Assembly: GCA_026636295.1 (NCBI GenBank)
Contig: CP089451.1
Span: forward strand, 186,001-250,000
DNA from: Medakamo hakoo
Lineage: Eukaryota; Chlorophyta; Trebouxiophyceae; Coccomyxaceae
Length of the DNA stretch: 64,000 bases
Direction: 5' to 3'
The stretch's first letter is position 1, and each line of letters begins with the position of its first letter. The position numbers and the translations under genes were made by a program. The notes below the pieces were generated by a model. The model ran no database searches, was not told the origin of the DNA, and was given only the letters and a program-made list of their open reading frames with translations. Positions 43,074 through 54,472 of the stretch are shown here, in pieces.

Positions 43074-43227
43074 TCTGTCCAGGCGTTGTGAAGCGGCGTG
43101 CCTAGGCGGTGGTGTGTGGACGCGCCATGGGCGCGTCCCCCCGCCCGTGGAAAGAAAAGCGGAGTGAGGGCGTGCGGTGGCGAACGACGGCGCGAAGCGA
43201 TTTTTTTTACACGGCTCCCTCTCACAT

Positions 43228-43413
43228 CTACGCCCCCTCAGCACTCAACCGCGCCTTCTCTGCAGCGACGAGACGGTCCAGCTCGGCCTTTGCGGAGTCG
43301 CGCTGCCGCTTCTCGTCCAGCATCACGGGCAGCGGCCCGACGATCGCCTTGAGCGTGAAGCCGACCGCGGCCGCGAGGCCGACAAACTTGAAGGTTGCGC
43401 CCACGCCGCCCAT
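43228..43413 (-). CDS. Tiny single-span membrane protein
   Basis: 61 residues: MGGVGATFKFVGLAAAVGFTLKAIVGPLP is a glycine-rich membrane span, then a charged amphipathic helix (DEKRQRDSAKAELDRLVAAEKARL). The size, the small N-terminal hydrophobic span and the helical tail recall accessory subunits of mitochondrial respiratory complexes, but I do not recognise the family. It lies 154 bp upstream of the TRAIP-like start on the same strand and downstream of GOGAT. Supported by codon usage like its neighbours and by clean start and stop codons, not by homology. Confidence 0.5.
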   Translation of the reverse strand: MGGVGATFKFVGLAAAVGFTLKAIVGPLPVMLDEKRQRDSAKAELDRLVAAEKARLSAEGA

Positions 43414-43881
43414 CGTTTGCTTTGGTCCGGCTGTTCTGAGAGAGCTGAGGGCGACGGTGCGATGGGCCTGGGTGAAGGCTGTGTGTGCGCAGAGGGACGG
43501 GCCCGTTCACAAACACACGCTCGCCACGCGTTTGGAGTGTGGGCGCGCGGTGTGGGCGCCGGTAACCTCGTCCCCAGTGCAACTCTCTTTTCATTCGTCG
43601 TCCGTCAACACACACCACACACACGGGCGGGGCGGGTCCTCGACCTAACGCGAGTCCCGCCGGCCAAAGGGGACGCTCTCTCACACACACACCCAAGGAA
43701 AGGCAACGCAGGGGACACATGCACACGGGGGACGCACACGCACACACACACACACAAACATACCGCTGCCTAGCAGAAAAAACCAGTCAACCCTCCCCTC
43801 CCGTTTTTTTTCTCTCCACGCATGCACACGCCCAAAACACACACACACACACACACACGCCCCTCCCTCTCTCTCCCTTAT
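43414..43881. other. Gene-less stretch with two (CA)n microsatellites
   Basis: 468 bp between the tiny membrane protein and the 3' end of glutamate synthase. (CA)n runs lie at 43735-43759 and 43836-43859, each near T runs. No frame or RNA gene seen. It should hold the promoter of the small gene and the glutamate synthase 3' UTR. Confidence 0.6.
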
Positions 43882-46800
43882 TCAGCTCGCCGAAAACATG
43901 GGCGCTTTCGACGCCAGCCCACCCTTGTGACGGAAGTCGGCCAAGGTTAAAACGCCGCCCTCCACGGGCGCCAAAGCGGCCTGGGGTGGCACGGGCCGCG
44001 TCGACGTCGCTAGGTACGCGTCCACGGCCGCAGCCGCGCCCCGCCCCTCGGCAATGGCCCACACCACCAGGGACTGGCCCCGCCGGCAGTCGCCAGCAGC
44101 GAAGACGCCGGGCACGGACGTGCTGAAACGGCCGTACTCTGCCGCAATGTTGGACCGCCCGTCCGTGTCCACGCTGAACGCGTCGGCCAGCTTGGCTTCC
44201 GGGCCCAAGAACCCCATGGCCAGGAACGCCAGGTCGGCTTTGAGGACGGTCTCCGAGCCCTCGACCTCCTTCATGGACGGCCGGCCGCCGGGCTCGGCCG
44301 GCGGGCCCCACTCCACTTCAACAATCTCGACGCCCGTCAGTTTCCCACTCGCGTCGTCTTTGATGAACCGCTTCGTCAGGACGTGGTAGCGGCGCGGGTC
44401 TTTCCCATACGCGTGCGCGGCTTCGGCGTGGCCGTAGTCGACGCGGAAGATGCGGGGCCAGGTCGGCCACGGGTTGGAGGCCGACCGCTCGCCCGGTGGG
44501 GCGTCCTGTGTGTGAGAGGTTGTTGGTATTGGGGTGAGGCGGGGGGTTGTTGCGGGTGCGCACAAGAGGGGAGGCTTGGCGGGCCAGTCCACCCGCCCCT
44601 CCCCCATCCCCGTCAACGCACCATCAGCTCCAGGTTGACGACCGACGCCGCGCCGTGGCGCACGCTCGTGCCGATGCAGTCCGTCCCCGTGTCTCCCCCA
44701 CCAATGACCACGACGTGCTTGCCGGCCGCGTTGATGAAGCGGCCGTCGGCCAGGCCCGAATCCAGCAGCGACTTGGTGTTTTTGGACAGGAACTCCATCG
44801 CAAAGTGGACGCCGTCCGCGTCGCGGCCGGGCACGTCCAGGTCGCGGGGCGCGGTGGCGCCAGCCGCCAGCACGACCGCGTCCACGCCGCCGGCCAGCTC
44901 AGACGCGGACACGCCCTCCAGGCCGGCCGCGTCGGCGCCCACGCTGGCGCCCGTCACAAACGTGACGCCCTCCGCCGCCATGAGGTCCACGCGCCGTTGC
45001 ACGACCTCGTTCTTGCCGGCCTTCATGTTGGGCACGCCGTACATCATCAGCCCGCCGCACCGGTCGGACCGCTCAAAGACGAGCACTTCATGCCCGGCCT
45101 TGTTCAGCTGGTCGGCCGCGGCCAAGCCCGCCGGGCCCGACCCGACGACCGCCACACGCTTGCCCGTGCGCACGGCCGGCGGCTTCGGCGTCATCCAGCC
45201 CTGTTCGAAGGCGTGGTCGATGATGGCGACTTCCATGGTCTTGATGGCGACGGGCGGGCCGTTGATGCCAGCCACACAGGCGCCCTCGCACGGCGCGGGG
45301 CAGACCCGGCCCGTGAACTCGGGGAAGTTGTTGGTGGCCAGCAGCCGGTCCAGCGCCTCCCGCCACCGGCCCGCGTGGACGAGCGCGTTCCATTCGGGGA
45401 CCCGGTTGCCCAGCGGGCAGCCGGTGGACGTCTGGTGGCAGAAGGGCGTGCCGCAGTTCATGCACCGGGCGGCTTGCGTGGATACCGCGTCCGCCTTTTC
45501 GGCAGGCGGCAGCGCGGCCAACACTTCATCCCAGTCGCCCAGGCGTTCGGGGACGGCCCGGTACGGCAGCGGCGCGCGGGCGTAATCCAGGAAGCCGCGT
45601 GATTTGACGGACGTGCCGGCGGGGACGACGCCCGGGCGGTCGGCGGCCCAGGTCGGGGCGCGGCCGGCGACGGGGATGCCCGCCGCCGCGTCGGCGTCCA
45701 GCCGCGCGCGGTCGGCCGCGGGCGACCCGGTCGGCGGCGGCGGCGTCGGCAGGCCTTCGCCGCGGGCCATGACGTCCATGCCCAACGCCTTGAGCTCGGC
45801 AAACGCGTCGGCGGGGGAGGAGGCGGGGGAGGCGCCCCCCCCGCCGCGCGCACGGCGCCAGGCGGCCATGAGGCCCGCCTCCTCCTCCGCGGCCGCGGCC
45901 GCGGCCGCGCGCGCGGCCGCGCCGTCGGCCAGCGCCCGCGCGTACTCGTGCGGGAAGACTTTGACGAACTTGGCCTTGGCGTCCTCCCAGCCCGCCAGGA
46001 CGGCGCGGGCCAGGGCCGAGCCCGTGTACTTGACGTGGCGCTGGAGGAGGGAGCGCAGGAGCAGGGCGTCGCCCTCGTCCAGGGGGACCAGGTCGTTGAC
46101 GACGTCCGGGTTGCACCGACCCGGCAGGCGGCCGCCCGCGTCGTACACGTACGCGACGCCGCCGGACATGCCGGCGCCAAAGTTTTTGCCGGTGGGGCCG
46201 AGGATGACGGCCGTGCCGCCGGTCATGTACTCGCACGCGTGGTCGCCGACTGTGTGTGTTTTGGAGCCGCGGCTTCTTGTGAGAGGAAAGACGACGCGGG
46301 GGTTGGAGGCACCTCCCCCACCCCCACCCCCGCTCCATCCATCCAAACAACTCACCGCCTTCCACGACCGCCGACGCGCCAGAGTTGCGCACACAGAATC
46401 GTTCGGCCGCAATGCCAGCAAAGTAGGCTTCACCCGCCGTCGCGCCGTACAGGCAGACGTTGCCGACCACGACGTTTTCTTCCGCCGCGAAATCGGAGCC
46501 GGGCGGCGGCGCGACTGCAATCACGCCACCCGACAGGCCCTTGCCCACATAATCGTTGGCGTCGCCGGCCAACGAGATCGTGATGCCCGGGCACAGGAAT
46601 GCGCCCAGCGACTGGCCCGCGTGGCCGGTCAAGGAGAGCGTGATGGTGTCGCGCGGCAGGCCGGCCGCGCCGAAGCGTTTGGTGACCTCGTGCGCGATGG
46701 TCGCGCCGACGGCGCGGTTTGTGTTTTTGACGGCCGCTTCAATGAACACGGGCTGCGGCGCCGCACTCGGCGGGACGGGCGCGTCCGGGTCGGAGGCGCG

Positions 46801-49800
46801 GGCCGTGGCGGCAGCCGCCAAAGCCGCCGGGTCCGGCAAAGCCGGCGCACAAGCGGGCAGGATGGAAAAGTCCAGGCCCGTCTCCAGGCCGTGGGACTGT
46901 GTCTCCACGCACGTCTGTGCCGCGCCGGGCTTCCCCAGACTCGCGGCCGGCGTCAGCAGCTTGGACAGGTCCAGCCCGGCCGCCAGTTTGGGGTGGGAGG
47001 CAATCGCTTCGACGTCCGGCTCCAGCATGTCGGCCCGGCCGACCATCTCCTGGACGGTGCGGAAGCCCATGGCGGCCATGTGCGACCGCAAGTCTTCGGC
47101 CACCAGGAAGAGGTAGTTGACGACGTGCTCGGGCTGGCCCTCGAACTTGGCGCGCAACTCCGGGTCTTGGGTCGCCAGGCCGACTGGGCACGTGTTGGTG
47201 TGGCACTTGCGCATCATGATGCACTGTGTGTTTTGGCGGGAGGAAAAGTCGGAGGACGGATGCGTGCGCGCGTGAGACGGGGTGGGGGGTGAACCGAAAA
47301 ATGGTCGAGCGCGTTTGGCCGGTCCGAGGAAAAGCCGCTTTTTCCGTGGCCGCGGGCACGCCCCATCCAACCTTTCCCCAACTTACCCCCATGGAGATGA
47401 GCGGGGCGGTCGCAAAGCCAAACTCTTCAGCGCCCAGCAGCGCGGCGACGGCCAAGTCGCGGCCCGTGCGCAACTGCCCATCCGTTTGCAGGACGGCCCG
47501 CCCGCGCAAGTCGTTCGCGACGAGCGTCTGGTGCGTTTCCGCCAGCCCGAGCTCCCAGGGCAGGCCGGCGGATTTAATGGACGTCCACTTGGCCGCGCCC
47601 GTCCCGCCGTCGTGGCCGGAGATGAGGACGTGGTCGGCGTGGCCTTTCACGACGCCGGCCGCGACTGTTGGGTGGTTGTGTTTGTGGGGGGAGGGTTGAG
47701 AGAGGGCGGCTCGGAGAGGGGTGGCAGGGACGGGCGACCCATGCGGACCCAAACAACTCACCGACACCCACGCCGTTTTCAGACACCAGCTTGACGGAAA
47801 TGCGCGCGGACGGGTTGGCCGACTTCAGGTCGTAGATCAGCTGGGCCAAGTCCTCGATCGAGTAGATGTCGTGGTGCGGCGGCGGCGAGATCAGGCCGAC
47901 GCCGGGCGTGGACATGCGCGTCTTGGAGATGTCGCCCTTCACCTTGGAGCCGGGCAGCTCGCCGCCCTCGCCCGGCTTCGCGCCCTGGGCGATCTTGATC
48001 TGGATTTCGTCGCTGTTGGTCAGGTAGTTGGCCGTCACGCCAAACCGCCCGCTCGCGACTTGTTTGATGGCCGACCGCATGGCGTTGGGCGAGCCGTCCG
48101 GGTTGGGGACGAGGCGGCGCGCGTTCTCACCGCCCTCGCCGGTGTTCTGTTGGGTGGGTGGGTGGGTGGGTGGGTGGGTGGGTGCGCGTGGGAGGGGTGG
48201 GCGGGGCGAGAGGGTCGGGCCCGAAGCGAGGGAGGTGTTTTGTTGGGCCCGACGCGATGGGCGCGCTGCGCAGGGAAGAACAAAGCAACGTTGCCGAAAA
48301 AAAACACTTGTACGCACCGACTTGCCGCCGATCGAATTCATCGCCTGTGCAAGCGTCGTGTGCGCTTCCAAACTAATGGAACCGTAAGACATCGCGCCGG
48401 TGACGAATCTTTTGACGATGGCGGACGCGGGCTCAACCTCGTCGAGTGGGACGGGGGCGGGTGGCGGGGCGGGCACGGGCGCGCGCCCTTTTTTAGTGAC
48501 CGCAGGCGCCTTGCCGCCCGGCGCTTTAAACTTCAGCAAGCCACGCAGCGTGCACTCCCGGTTGAGCGCGTCCGTGCGGGCCACAAACTCGCGGAAGGCG
48601 GCCAAATCGTCGTCGCGCGCGGCTTTTTGTAAAGCCGCAATCGCCATCGGCTCGTTTAGGTGGGCTTCCGTCGCGCCCTGGACAGCAGTGCCGCCGGCCG
48701 GGTTGCGGTAAGCGTACTCGCCCGGGTTGGGGAGCAAGGACGGCGGGCGAGGCGGGGGCAGCAGCGTGGACGTCGGCGAAGCGGCACCGCTGGAGGTCTT
48801 CGCCGCTTTGGCCGCGACCGCCGCGCCGACGGCTGCCGCCGCGAGCGTGGCTTCGGTTGAAGCTAGGGGCACGCCGCGCCAGCCGGCCGCGTGCAAGGCC
48901 AGGACGTCGGCGGCTAAGCCGTCGAGACCCACGCCACCGATGCGAGAGGGCGTGCCGGAGAAGCAGCGGTCGACGACATCCGGCGCCAAGCCCAGCGCTT
49001 CGAAGATTTGGGCGCCCTTGTAAGAGGCGAGCGTGGAGATGCCCATTTTGGCCATGACTGGAAGGGGAGGGAGAGGGGGAGGAAAGCAGGGGGGGAGGGA
49101 GGGGGAGGTGAGGGAGGGGGTGGGGGAGGGTGGGCGGAGGTTGAACGACTGGTCCCCCCCCCCTCTCCCACCCACACACGCACCTTTCAAGACGCCCGCG
49201 TTGATGGAGCCAATGAATTTCGCCGTGACGGCCGCCGACGAATCCGCGGCCGCCGTCCGCCCGTCTTCTTGCAGGGCAGCCAGAGCCTCCAGCGCCAGCG
49301 AAGGGCAGATGGCGTCCGCGCCGTAGCCCAACAGCGTGCAAAAGTGGTGGACTTCGCGCACGTCGCACGCGTCCACGACCAGGCCGACGCGCGACCGTTT
49401 CTGGAGGCCGACCAGGTGGTGGTGGACGGCGCCCGTGGCGGCCAGCGACGGAATCGCCGCCCGCCCGGGCCCCGCCGCCCGGTCCGACAGGACGATGAAG
49501 GACGCGCCGTCATCCACGGCCGCCGACGCGGCCTGGCAGACGCGGGCCAGGGCGGCGGCCATGCCGCGCGGGCCGTCCTCCACCGCCCAGGTCGTGTCGA
49601 TGAGCGCGGACGTCCACCCCTTGTAGTCCATGGCGACGACGGCCTCCAGCTCCGGCCGCGTCAGGATTGGTTGGCGCAGGTCCAGGCGGTGGGCGGACGC
49701 CTCCACGCCGGGCGCGGTGACGTCGCCTTCCGGCCCGACCATGCAGCGCGTGGACGTCACGACTTTCTCGCGCAGCGGGTCCAGCGGCGGGTTGGTGACT

Positions 49801-52283
49801 TGGGCGAAGAGCTGTTTGAAGTACTCCGGCAGCAGCTTCGGGCGGCGGGACAGGGGCGGCAGCGGCGCGTCGTTGCCCATGGACCCCAGCGCTTCCGCGC
49901 CGGCCACCGCCATGGGGAGGAGGAGCAGGTCGACGGTTTCCTGCGTGTAGCCGGCCGCAATGAGCGGCGCCAGCAGGCGCGCCAGGCCCTTGGTGTGAGG
50001 AGGGGCCGACCCGTTGGCGGCCGGCGGACGCGGCGCCGACCCGCCACCGGCCCCGGCCGGCGGCGGCCAGGTGGCGGCGCGGGCGAGCGCGCCACGCGGC
50101 TTGCCGGCGCCCGACGCGGCCGCGGCCGACGCGGCCGACGCGGTCTCCCAGGTGGCCAGGGGGGGCGGCAGCGTGCCGGGCGGCGCGGCCGCGACAATGT
50201 CCTTCAGCTCCACGGCCTGGCGGGCCAGCCACTCGCCGTAGGGCCGGGCGCCCGCGATGCGGGCCTTCATTTCCTCGTCCCGGACGACGCACCCCGCCTC
50301 GAAGTCGACCAAGAAGATGTTGCCGGGCATCAGGCGGCCCTTGACCGCCACGTCGGCCGGGTGCACGTCGACGACGCCGACCTCGGACGCCATGATGACC
50401 CGGCCGCCCTTGGTGAGGTAGTACCGGCCCGGGCGCAGGCCGTTGCGGTCCAGCGTCGCGCCCAGGAACCGGCCGTCCGTGAAGGCGACGAGCGCGGGGC
50501 CGTCCCACGGCTCCATGGACGCGGACCCGAACCGGTAGAACGCCTTCTTGGCCGGGGGCATGGCCGGGTCGTTCTGCCAGGCTTCCGGGACGAGGAGCAT
50601 CATGGCTTCCGGCAGGGAGCGGCCGGTGCGGACGAGGAGCTCGAGGACGGCGTCGAAGGAGCCGGAGTCGGACTGGCGGGGCGGGACGATGGGCAGCAGG
50701 CGGCGCACCATCTCCGGCGGCGCGCCCAGCCCCGCGCACGCCATGACGCCCTGGCGCGCCGTCATCCAGTTGCGGTTGCCGCGCAGGGTGTTGATCTCGC
50801 CGTTGTGCGCGATGTTGCGCATGGGCTGGGCCCGGTTCCAGGACGGGAAGGTGTTGGTGGAGAACCGGGAGTGGACGAGGGCCAGGTAGGACGTGAAGTC
50901 GGGCGCCCGCAGGTCCGGGTAGTAGGCCGGGACTTGGGCGGGCGTCAGCTGGCCCTTGTACACGAGCGTGGACCCGGACAGCGAGCACGCGTACGCCGCG
51001 TCCTCGCCCACGCCCTTGGCGCCCAGGCCGTGCTCGATGAGCTTGCGCAGCAAGTACCAGGGCGCTTCCGGGTCGGCGGACGCCGCCGCCGGGTTTTTGG
51101 TGGGGGGCGCCGCCGAGAAGAAGACCTGGACGACGGCCGGTTCCACCGCGACGGCCGACGCGCCCAGGCCCGACGCGTCCGTGGGGACGGCGCGCCACGC
51201 CAGGATGGTGTGGCCCAGCTCGGCGGACACTCTGTTTTCAGTGTGTGCGGGGGTGGGTCGGAGGTGGCGTGGTGAGACAACGGGGGGTGGCGGCTGCTTG
51301 CTGCTTGCTGCTGCCTTCGGGGGCCCCCCCTCCACAAGCAAAGACTCACTTTTCAATGACGCGCTTGGCCACATCGTACTGGGCCGGGTCGTCCTTGGGC
51401 AGGAAAAACTGGCCGACGCCGTACGTGCCCGGCGCCGGCAGGGACACGCCGCAGTCGGCCGCGACGACGCGCGCGAGGAACTCGTGCGGCAGGGCCACCA
51501 GAATGCCCGCGCCGTCGCCCGTGTTGGCTTCGCACCCGCACGCGCCGCGGTGGGCCATGCGGTCCAGCGCTTCCAGGGCGTCCGTCACGCACGCGCGCGT
51601 GGGGACCCGGTTGAGCTCGGCGACAAAGCCGACGCCGCACGCGTCGCGGTCCTGGGCGGACGGGTCGTACAGGCCGAGGGCCTCGGCCGGCGTCGCGTCG
51701 TGGGCGCGCGGCGGCGGGGCGAGGTAGCGGCCGCCAGGGCGGGGCAGGGGCGTCGTCGCCGCCCGGGCGCTAGAACCGGGGCGGGCGTGAGGGCGGGCGG
51801 CCTGGGTTGGGTTTGGGAGGAGGGGGGGCGTGAGGGTTGGTGGCGGCGCGCGAGGGCGGATGGTGGCGTGGTGCGAGCCCGAGAGAGAAAAAAAAAACGC
51901 CCCGAACTATCTATCCCGCCGACACGCCCGCCGCGGGCGTGGACAGTCGTTTTCGGTGTTTCCAACACGTCAAGCTCATACGTGCACTTCCTGAGCTGCA
52001 CGATCTGTGTGCAAGAGGCTCGGGCCAAGGGCGGCCGCGGCGCGGTCGGGCTCCAAAGCTGCGTTGCGCCATCAAAAAGCACAAGCCCTCGCCCGGCCAA
52101 CAAAAAAAAGTGCGTGCTCGGGGGGCCGCGCCCACGACCTTCTCCCACCTTCCGCGAGCCACCACACACCTGCACAGGCACGCCTAAAACCACAGCCGGT
52201 CGACCAGGACGGAGCAGCGGCCGGGGCGTGGCCGGCCGGGCCGCGGCGCGGCCGGCGGCAGAGGCATGCGCGGCAGCCGGCAT
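43882..52283 (-). CDS. NADH-dependent glutamate synthase, fused large and small subunits (plastid)
   Basis: Nine exons: 52170-52283, 51350-51801, 49184-51231, 48318-49057, 47762-48146, 47387-47664, 46354 or 46356-47223 (46356 keeps the frame), 44622-46249, 43882-44505; 2378 residues. It makes two glutamate from glutamine and 2-oxoglutarate. Exon 1 is an Ala/Arg/Pro transit peptide. Exon 2 has the catalytic cysteine in [13 protein letters not shown], exposed after leader removal, then the glutaminase. Exon 5 begins [12 protein letters not shown]. Exon 7 starts with the 3Fe-4S ligands C-x5-C-x4-C ([12 protein letters not shown]). Exons 8-9 carry the small subunit: [22 protein letters not shown] (4Fe-4S), [10 protein letters not shown] and GGGDTGTDC (FAD and NAD loops). 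The fused small subunit marks the NADH, not the ferredoxin, form. Ala-rich inserts add about 200 residues. Confidence 0.95.
48151..48183. repeat. (GGGT)n tandem repeat
   Basis: About eight copies in glutamate synthase intron 4, ending a few bases from the acceptor; on the gene's sense strand it is (ACCC)n and forms the pyrimidine-rich tract. Confidence 0.85.
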
Positions 52284-52537
52284 CAGCGCGTGCTTGCTTT
52301 TCGGGCGGACGAAAAGCGGGGGGGGCAAGGAGGCGTGGTCAGGTCGCGCGCGCACGGCCAAACGGATGCCGGTGTCCCCTTTGTGTAGGCAGGGGCGAAG
52401 AAAAGAGTGGGGAAGGCGGGGGTGGTTGCGGGGTGGGGGTTGGAAGGGCGAGGGATGGTTTTTTGCGGCCAAGCAAGGAAAACGGCCGAGTGAGCGGAAA
52501 AAGTGAAGTGGCTCTTCACTTTTCGTGACAGGCCCCA

Positions 52538-53040
52538 ATGCGTCCGCCATCCATCCTCCTCATCGCCCTCGCAGCAGGCGCGTCCGCAGCCGCCCCACCG
52601 TCATGCAGCGCTTGCCTCGCCACGTCTCGCGCTGTCGACGCGGCGCTGGCAGGAGCCCTGCCCGGCGGTGGAGGGGGTGGTGGTGGTCGCGACCATCCCC
52701 CCCCACCGCCCACCCGCCGCCGCTTCCCGGCCATGGTCACGGAAGGCGCCGCGGCTGTGGCTGTGCTGCCCGAGTCGACGTGCCGCAAAGTACGAGCGCG
52801 GGCGGAGACTGGCCGATGCAAAAGCCGCCGCCCTTTCTCTCACTCCCTCCCATCGCCCACCTCCAGGTCGCCCCAGCCCACACGTCCGCCTGCACCTCCC
52901 TCCTCTCCACGCACGGCTCGGCTTTGGAAACGGCCCTGCTCACCCAACACCCGGGCGAGACGTGTGCCCGAACGCTGTGCGTGCGCATGGCAGGCTGCTG
53001 TTCAGAGCGGGAGGCGGCGGGCGGTGGGGATGAGTTGTGA
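52538..53040 (+). CDS. Canopy/MIR-interacting saposin-like (DUF3456) ER protein
   Basis: Two exons, 52538-52789 and 52867-53040, phase 0; 141 residues. A signal peptide (MRPPSILLIALAAGASAAA) is followed by a CxxC (CSACLATSRAVDAALAG), and exon 2 has the paired-cysteine helices CTSLLSTHGSALETALL and CARTLCVRMAGCC. The last residues are GGGDEL, close to an H/KDEL ER-retrieval signal. That set is the pattern of plant and animal DUF3456 (Canopy) proteins, ER chaperones for secretory cargo. A Gly run and Pro/Arg stretch enlarge the first loop. Function is inferred from the family. It is convergent with the next gene, only 36 bp between stop codons. Confidence 0.6.
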
Positions 53041-53076
53041 TTTTTGGTTTTCCCCAGTGCTGCTGCTGCTTTTGTT

Positions 53077-54165
53077 TCACACGCGGCGCCCGACCTTTGC
53101 CGCGACCACGCTGCGTTGGTGGGCCAGGGCAGCCGTCGCCCCAGCAGCGCGGGCAGCCACAGCATCTTCTTCTTTGCGAGCGGCAGCCGCGGCGCGGCGG
53201 GCGGCCTCGGCGTCGACGGCCGCGTCGACGGCCGCGGCAGCGTCCGCGGCCGCCGCGCGGTCGGCCGCGGCTTGGGCCGCGCCCGCGGCCAGGCGTGCCG
53301 CCGCGGCCGCGCGGGCTTCGGCAGCACGGGAGGAAGCCATGGCCGCCTCAGCAGCTGCGGCAGCAGCGGCGATGGAGGCAGCACGGGCAGCCTCAGCCCT
53401 CTCAGCCGCCGCAAGCCGGCCGGCCAGCCCGGCCGCGGCCGCGGCCGCGGCCCCAGGGTCGGGCCCACGCCCGCCCTCCCCACCACCCACCGCCCGCCCG
53501 GCTTCAAGGTGCAACGACAGGGCCGCCAGCGCAGCGGCTTCAGAAGCCACGCGGCTCCGCCGGGCATCCGCGCGAGCCGTCGCCCGCTCCTCAGCCGCTG
53601 TGCGCACCTCGGCCGCGGCCGCGCGTCGCTCCACGGCCGCCGCCTCGCTCGCCGCGAGAGCGAGTGCGACAGCTGCAGCGTCCGCCGCCGCCGCGTCCAA
53701 CCCCGCCTGGCGCGCCGCCGCGGCTTCTGCGTCCTTCCGTGCCCGTTTCTCAGCTACCTGGTAAGCCTGAGCCGCCGCCGCGTCCGCCGCAGCCGCAGCC
53801 GAGGCCGCCGCCATCGCGCCAGGGTCCGCCTCTGCGGCCGCGCGCGCGCGCAGCGCGGCCGACCGCGCCGCGTCCGCCGCCGCCCGGGCCGCGACGACGG
53901 CTTTGGCCTTTTCGGCCAGGGCTGCACGGCGGACAGCTGGCGGTGTGCGCGGGCGGTTGGCGGCCGCTTCTTCCGCTGCAGCGGCAGCGGCCGCAGCCTC
54001 AACCACGGCCGCGTGGCGGGCGGCCGCCCGCGCCACCGCGTCCGCTTCTTCACGTGCCAGCTCCGCCCACCGGGCCCGCCGCGTGCGAGCGCGTGTCGCA
54101 GCGGCGGGCGAGTGCCAGGCCACGACAGCGTCGGGGGACGGGCCGGCCGGGCGGCGACGTGGCAT
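53077..54165 (-). CDS. Alanine-rich coiled-coil protein of unknown function
   Basis: Single exon, 362 residues, about half alanine with regular Arg/Glu spacing, i.e. one long helical or coiled-coil rod from about 50 to 355. The N-terminus MPRRRPAGPSPDAVVAWHSPA is basic and Pro-rich; the C-terminus reads AHQRSVVAAKVGRRV. No family is recognisable in such low-complexity sequence. Coding status is supported by the clean length of the frame, a sensible start (the short upstream frame would add only MTARKKT) and sparse but ordered non-alanine residues; a chance open frame in GC-rich DNA is not excluded. Confidence 0.45.
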   Translation of the reverse strand: MPRRRPAGPSPDAVVAWHSPAAATRARTRRARWAELAREEADAVARAAARHAAVVEAAAAAAAAEEAAANRPRTPPAVRRAALAEKAKAVVAARAAADAARSAALRARAAAEADPGAMAAASAAAAADAAAAQAYQVAEKRARKDAEAAAARQAGLDAAAADAAAVALALAASEAAAVERRAAAAEVRTAAEERATARADARRSRVASEAAALAALSLHLEAGRAVGGGEGGRGPDPGAAAAAAAGLAGRLAAAERAEAARAASIAAAAAAAEAAMASSRAAEARAAAAARLAAGAAQAAADRAAAADAAAAVDAAVDAEAARRAAAAARKEEDAVAARAAGATAALAHQRSVVAAKVGRRV

Positions 54166-54472
54166 GGTTTTTTTTCGCGCGGTCAAAACAAGAGACGAGT
54201 GTGGAATGGGGATGGAAGACGGACGGGGTTTTTTTTAGTCTGGCTGTCCCATCACGCAACGAACTTCTGCGCGCACGCGCTCCCAAATTTGCACACCAAG
54301 CTTCACCAGTACACACACCGCCACGCATCTGCTCAAGCAATGCTAAAGAAAAAGGGGATTCAAGGACGGGAGGTTAGAGAGGCTAAAGAAACAGGGGGGG
54401 GCAAAGAACACAAAAAAACTAGTAAAAAACGCGCTAAACGAATATCAAAGAAGGGGGGGGGTGTTTGCGTCC
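54166..54472. other. Spacer between two minus-strand genes
   Basis: 307 bp, relatively AT-rich, with runs of A and G (near 54350-54465). No frame, repeat family or hairpin of note. Holds the promoter of the alanine-rich gene and the 3' UTR of the membrane protein. Confidence 0.5.

Noticed and set aside
49008-51275. 755-codon plus-strand open frame
   Set aside because: Mirror of glutamate synthase exons; Arg/Gly-rich with no recognisable motif.
51802-52169. Possible extra exon between glutamate synthase exons 1 and 2
   Set aside because: A stretch reading [17 protein letters not shown] looks coding-like, but exons 1 and 2 already join in phase and I see no compatible flanking sites.
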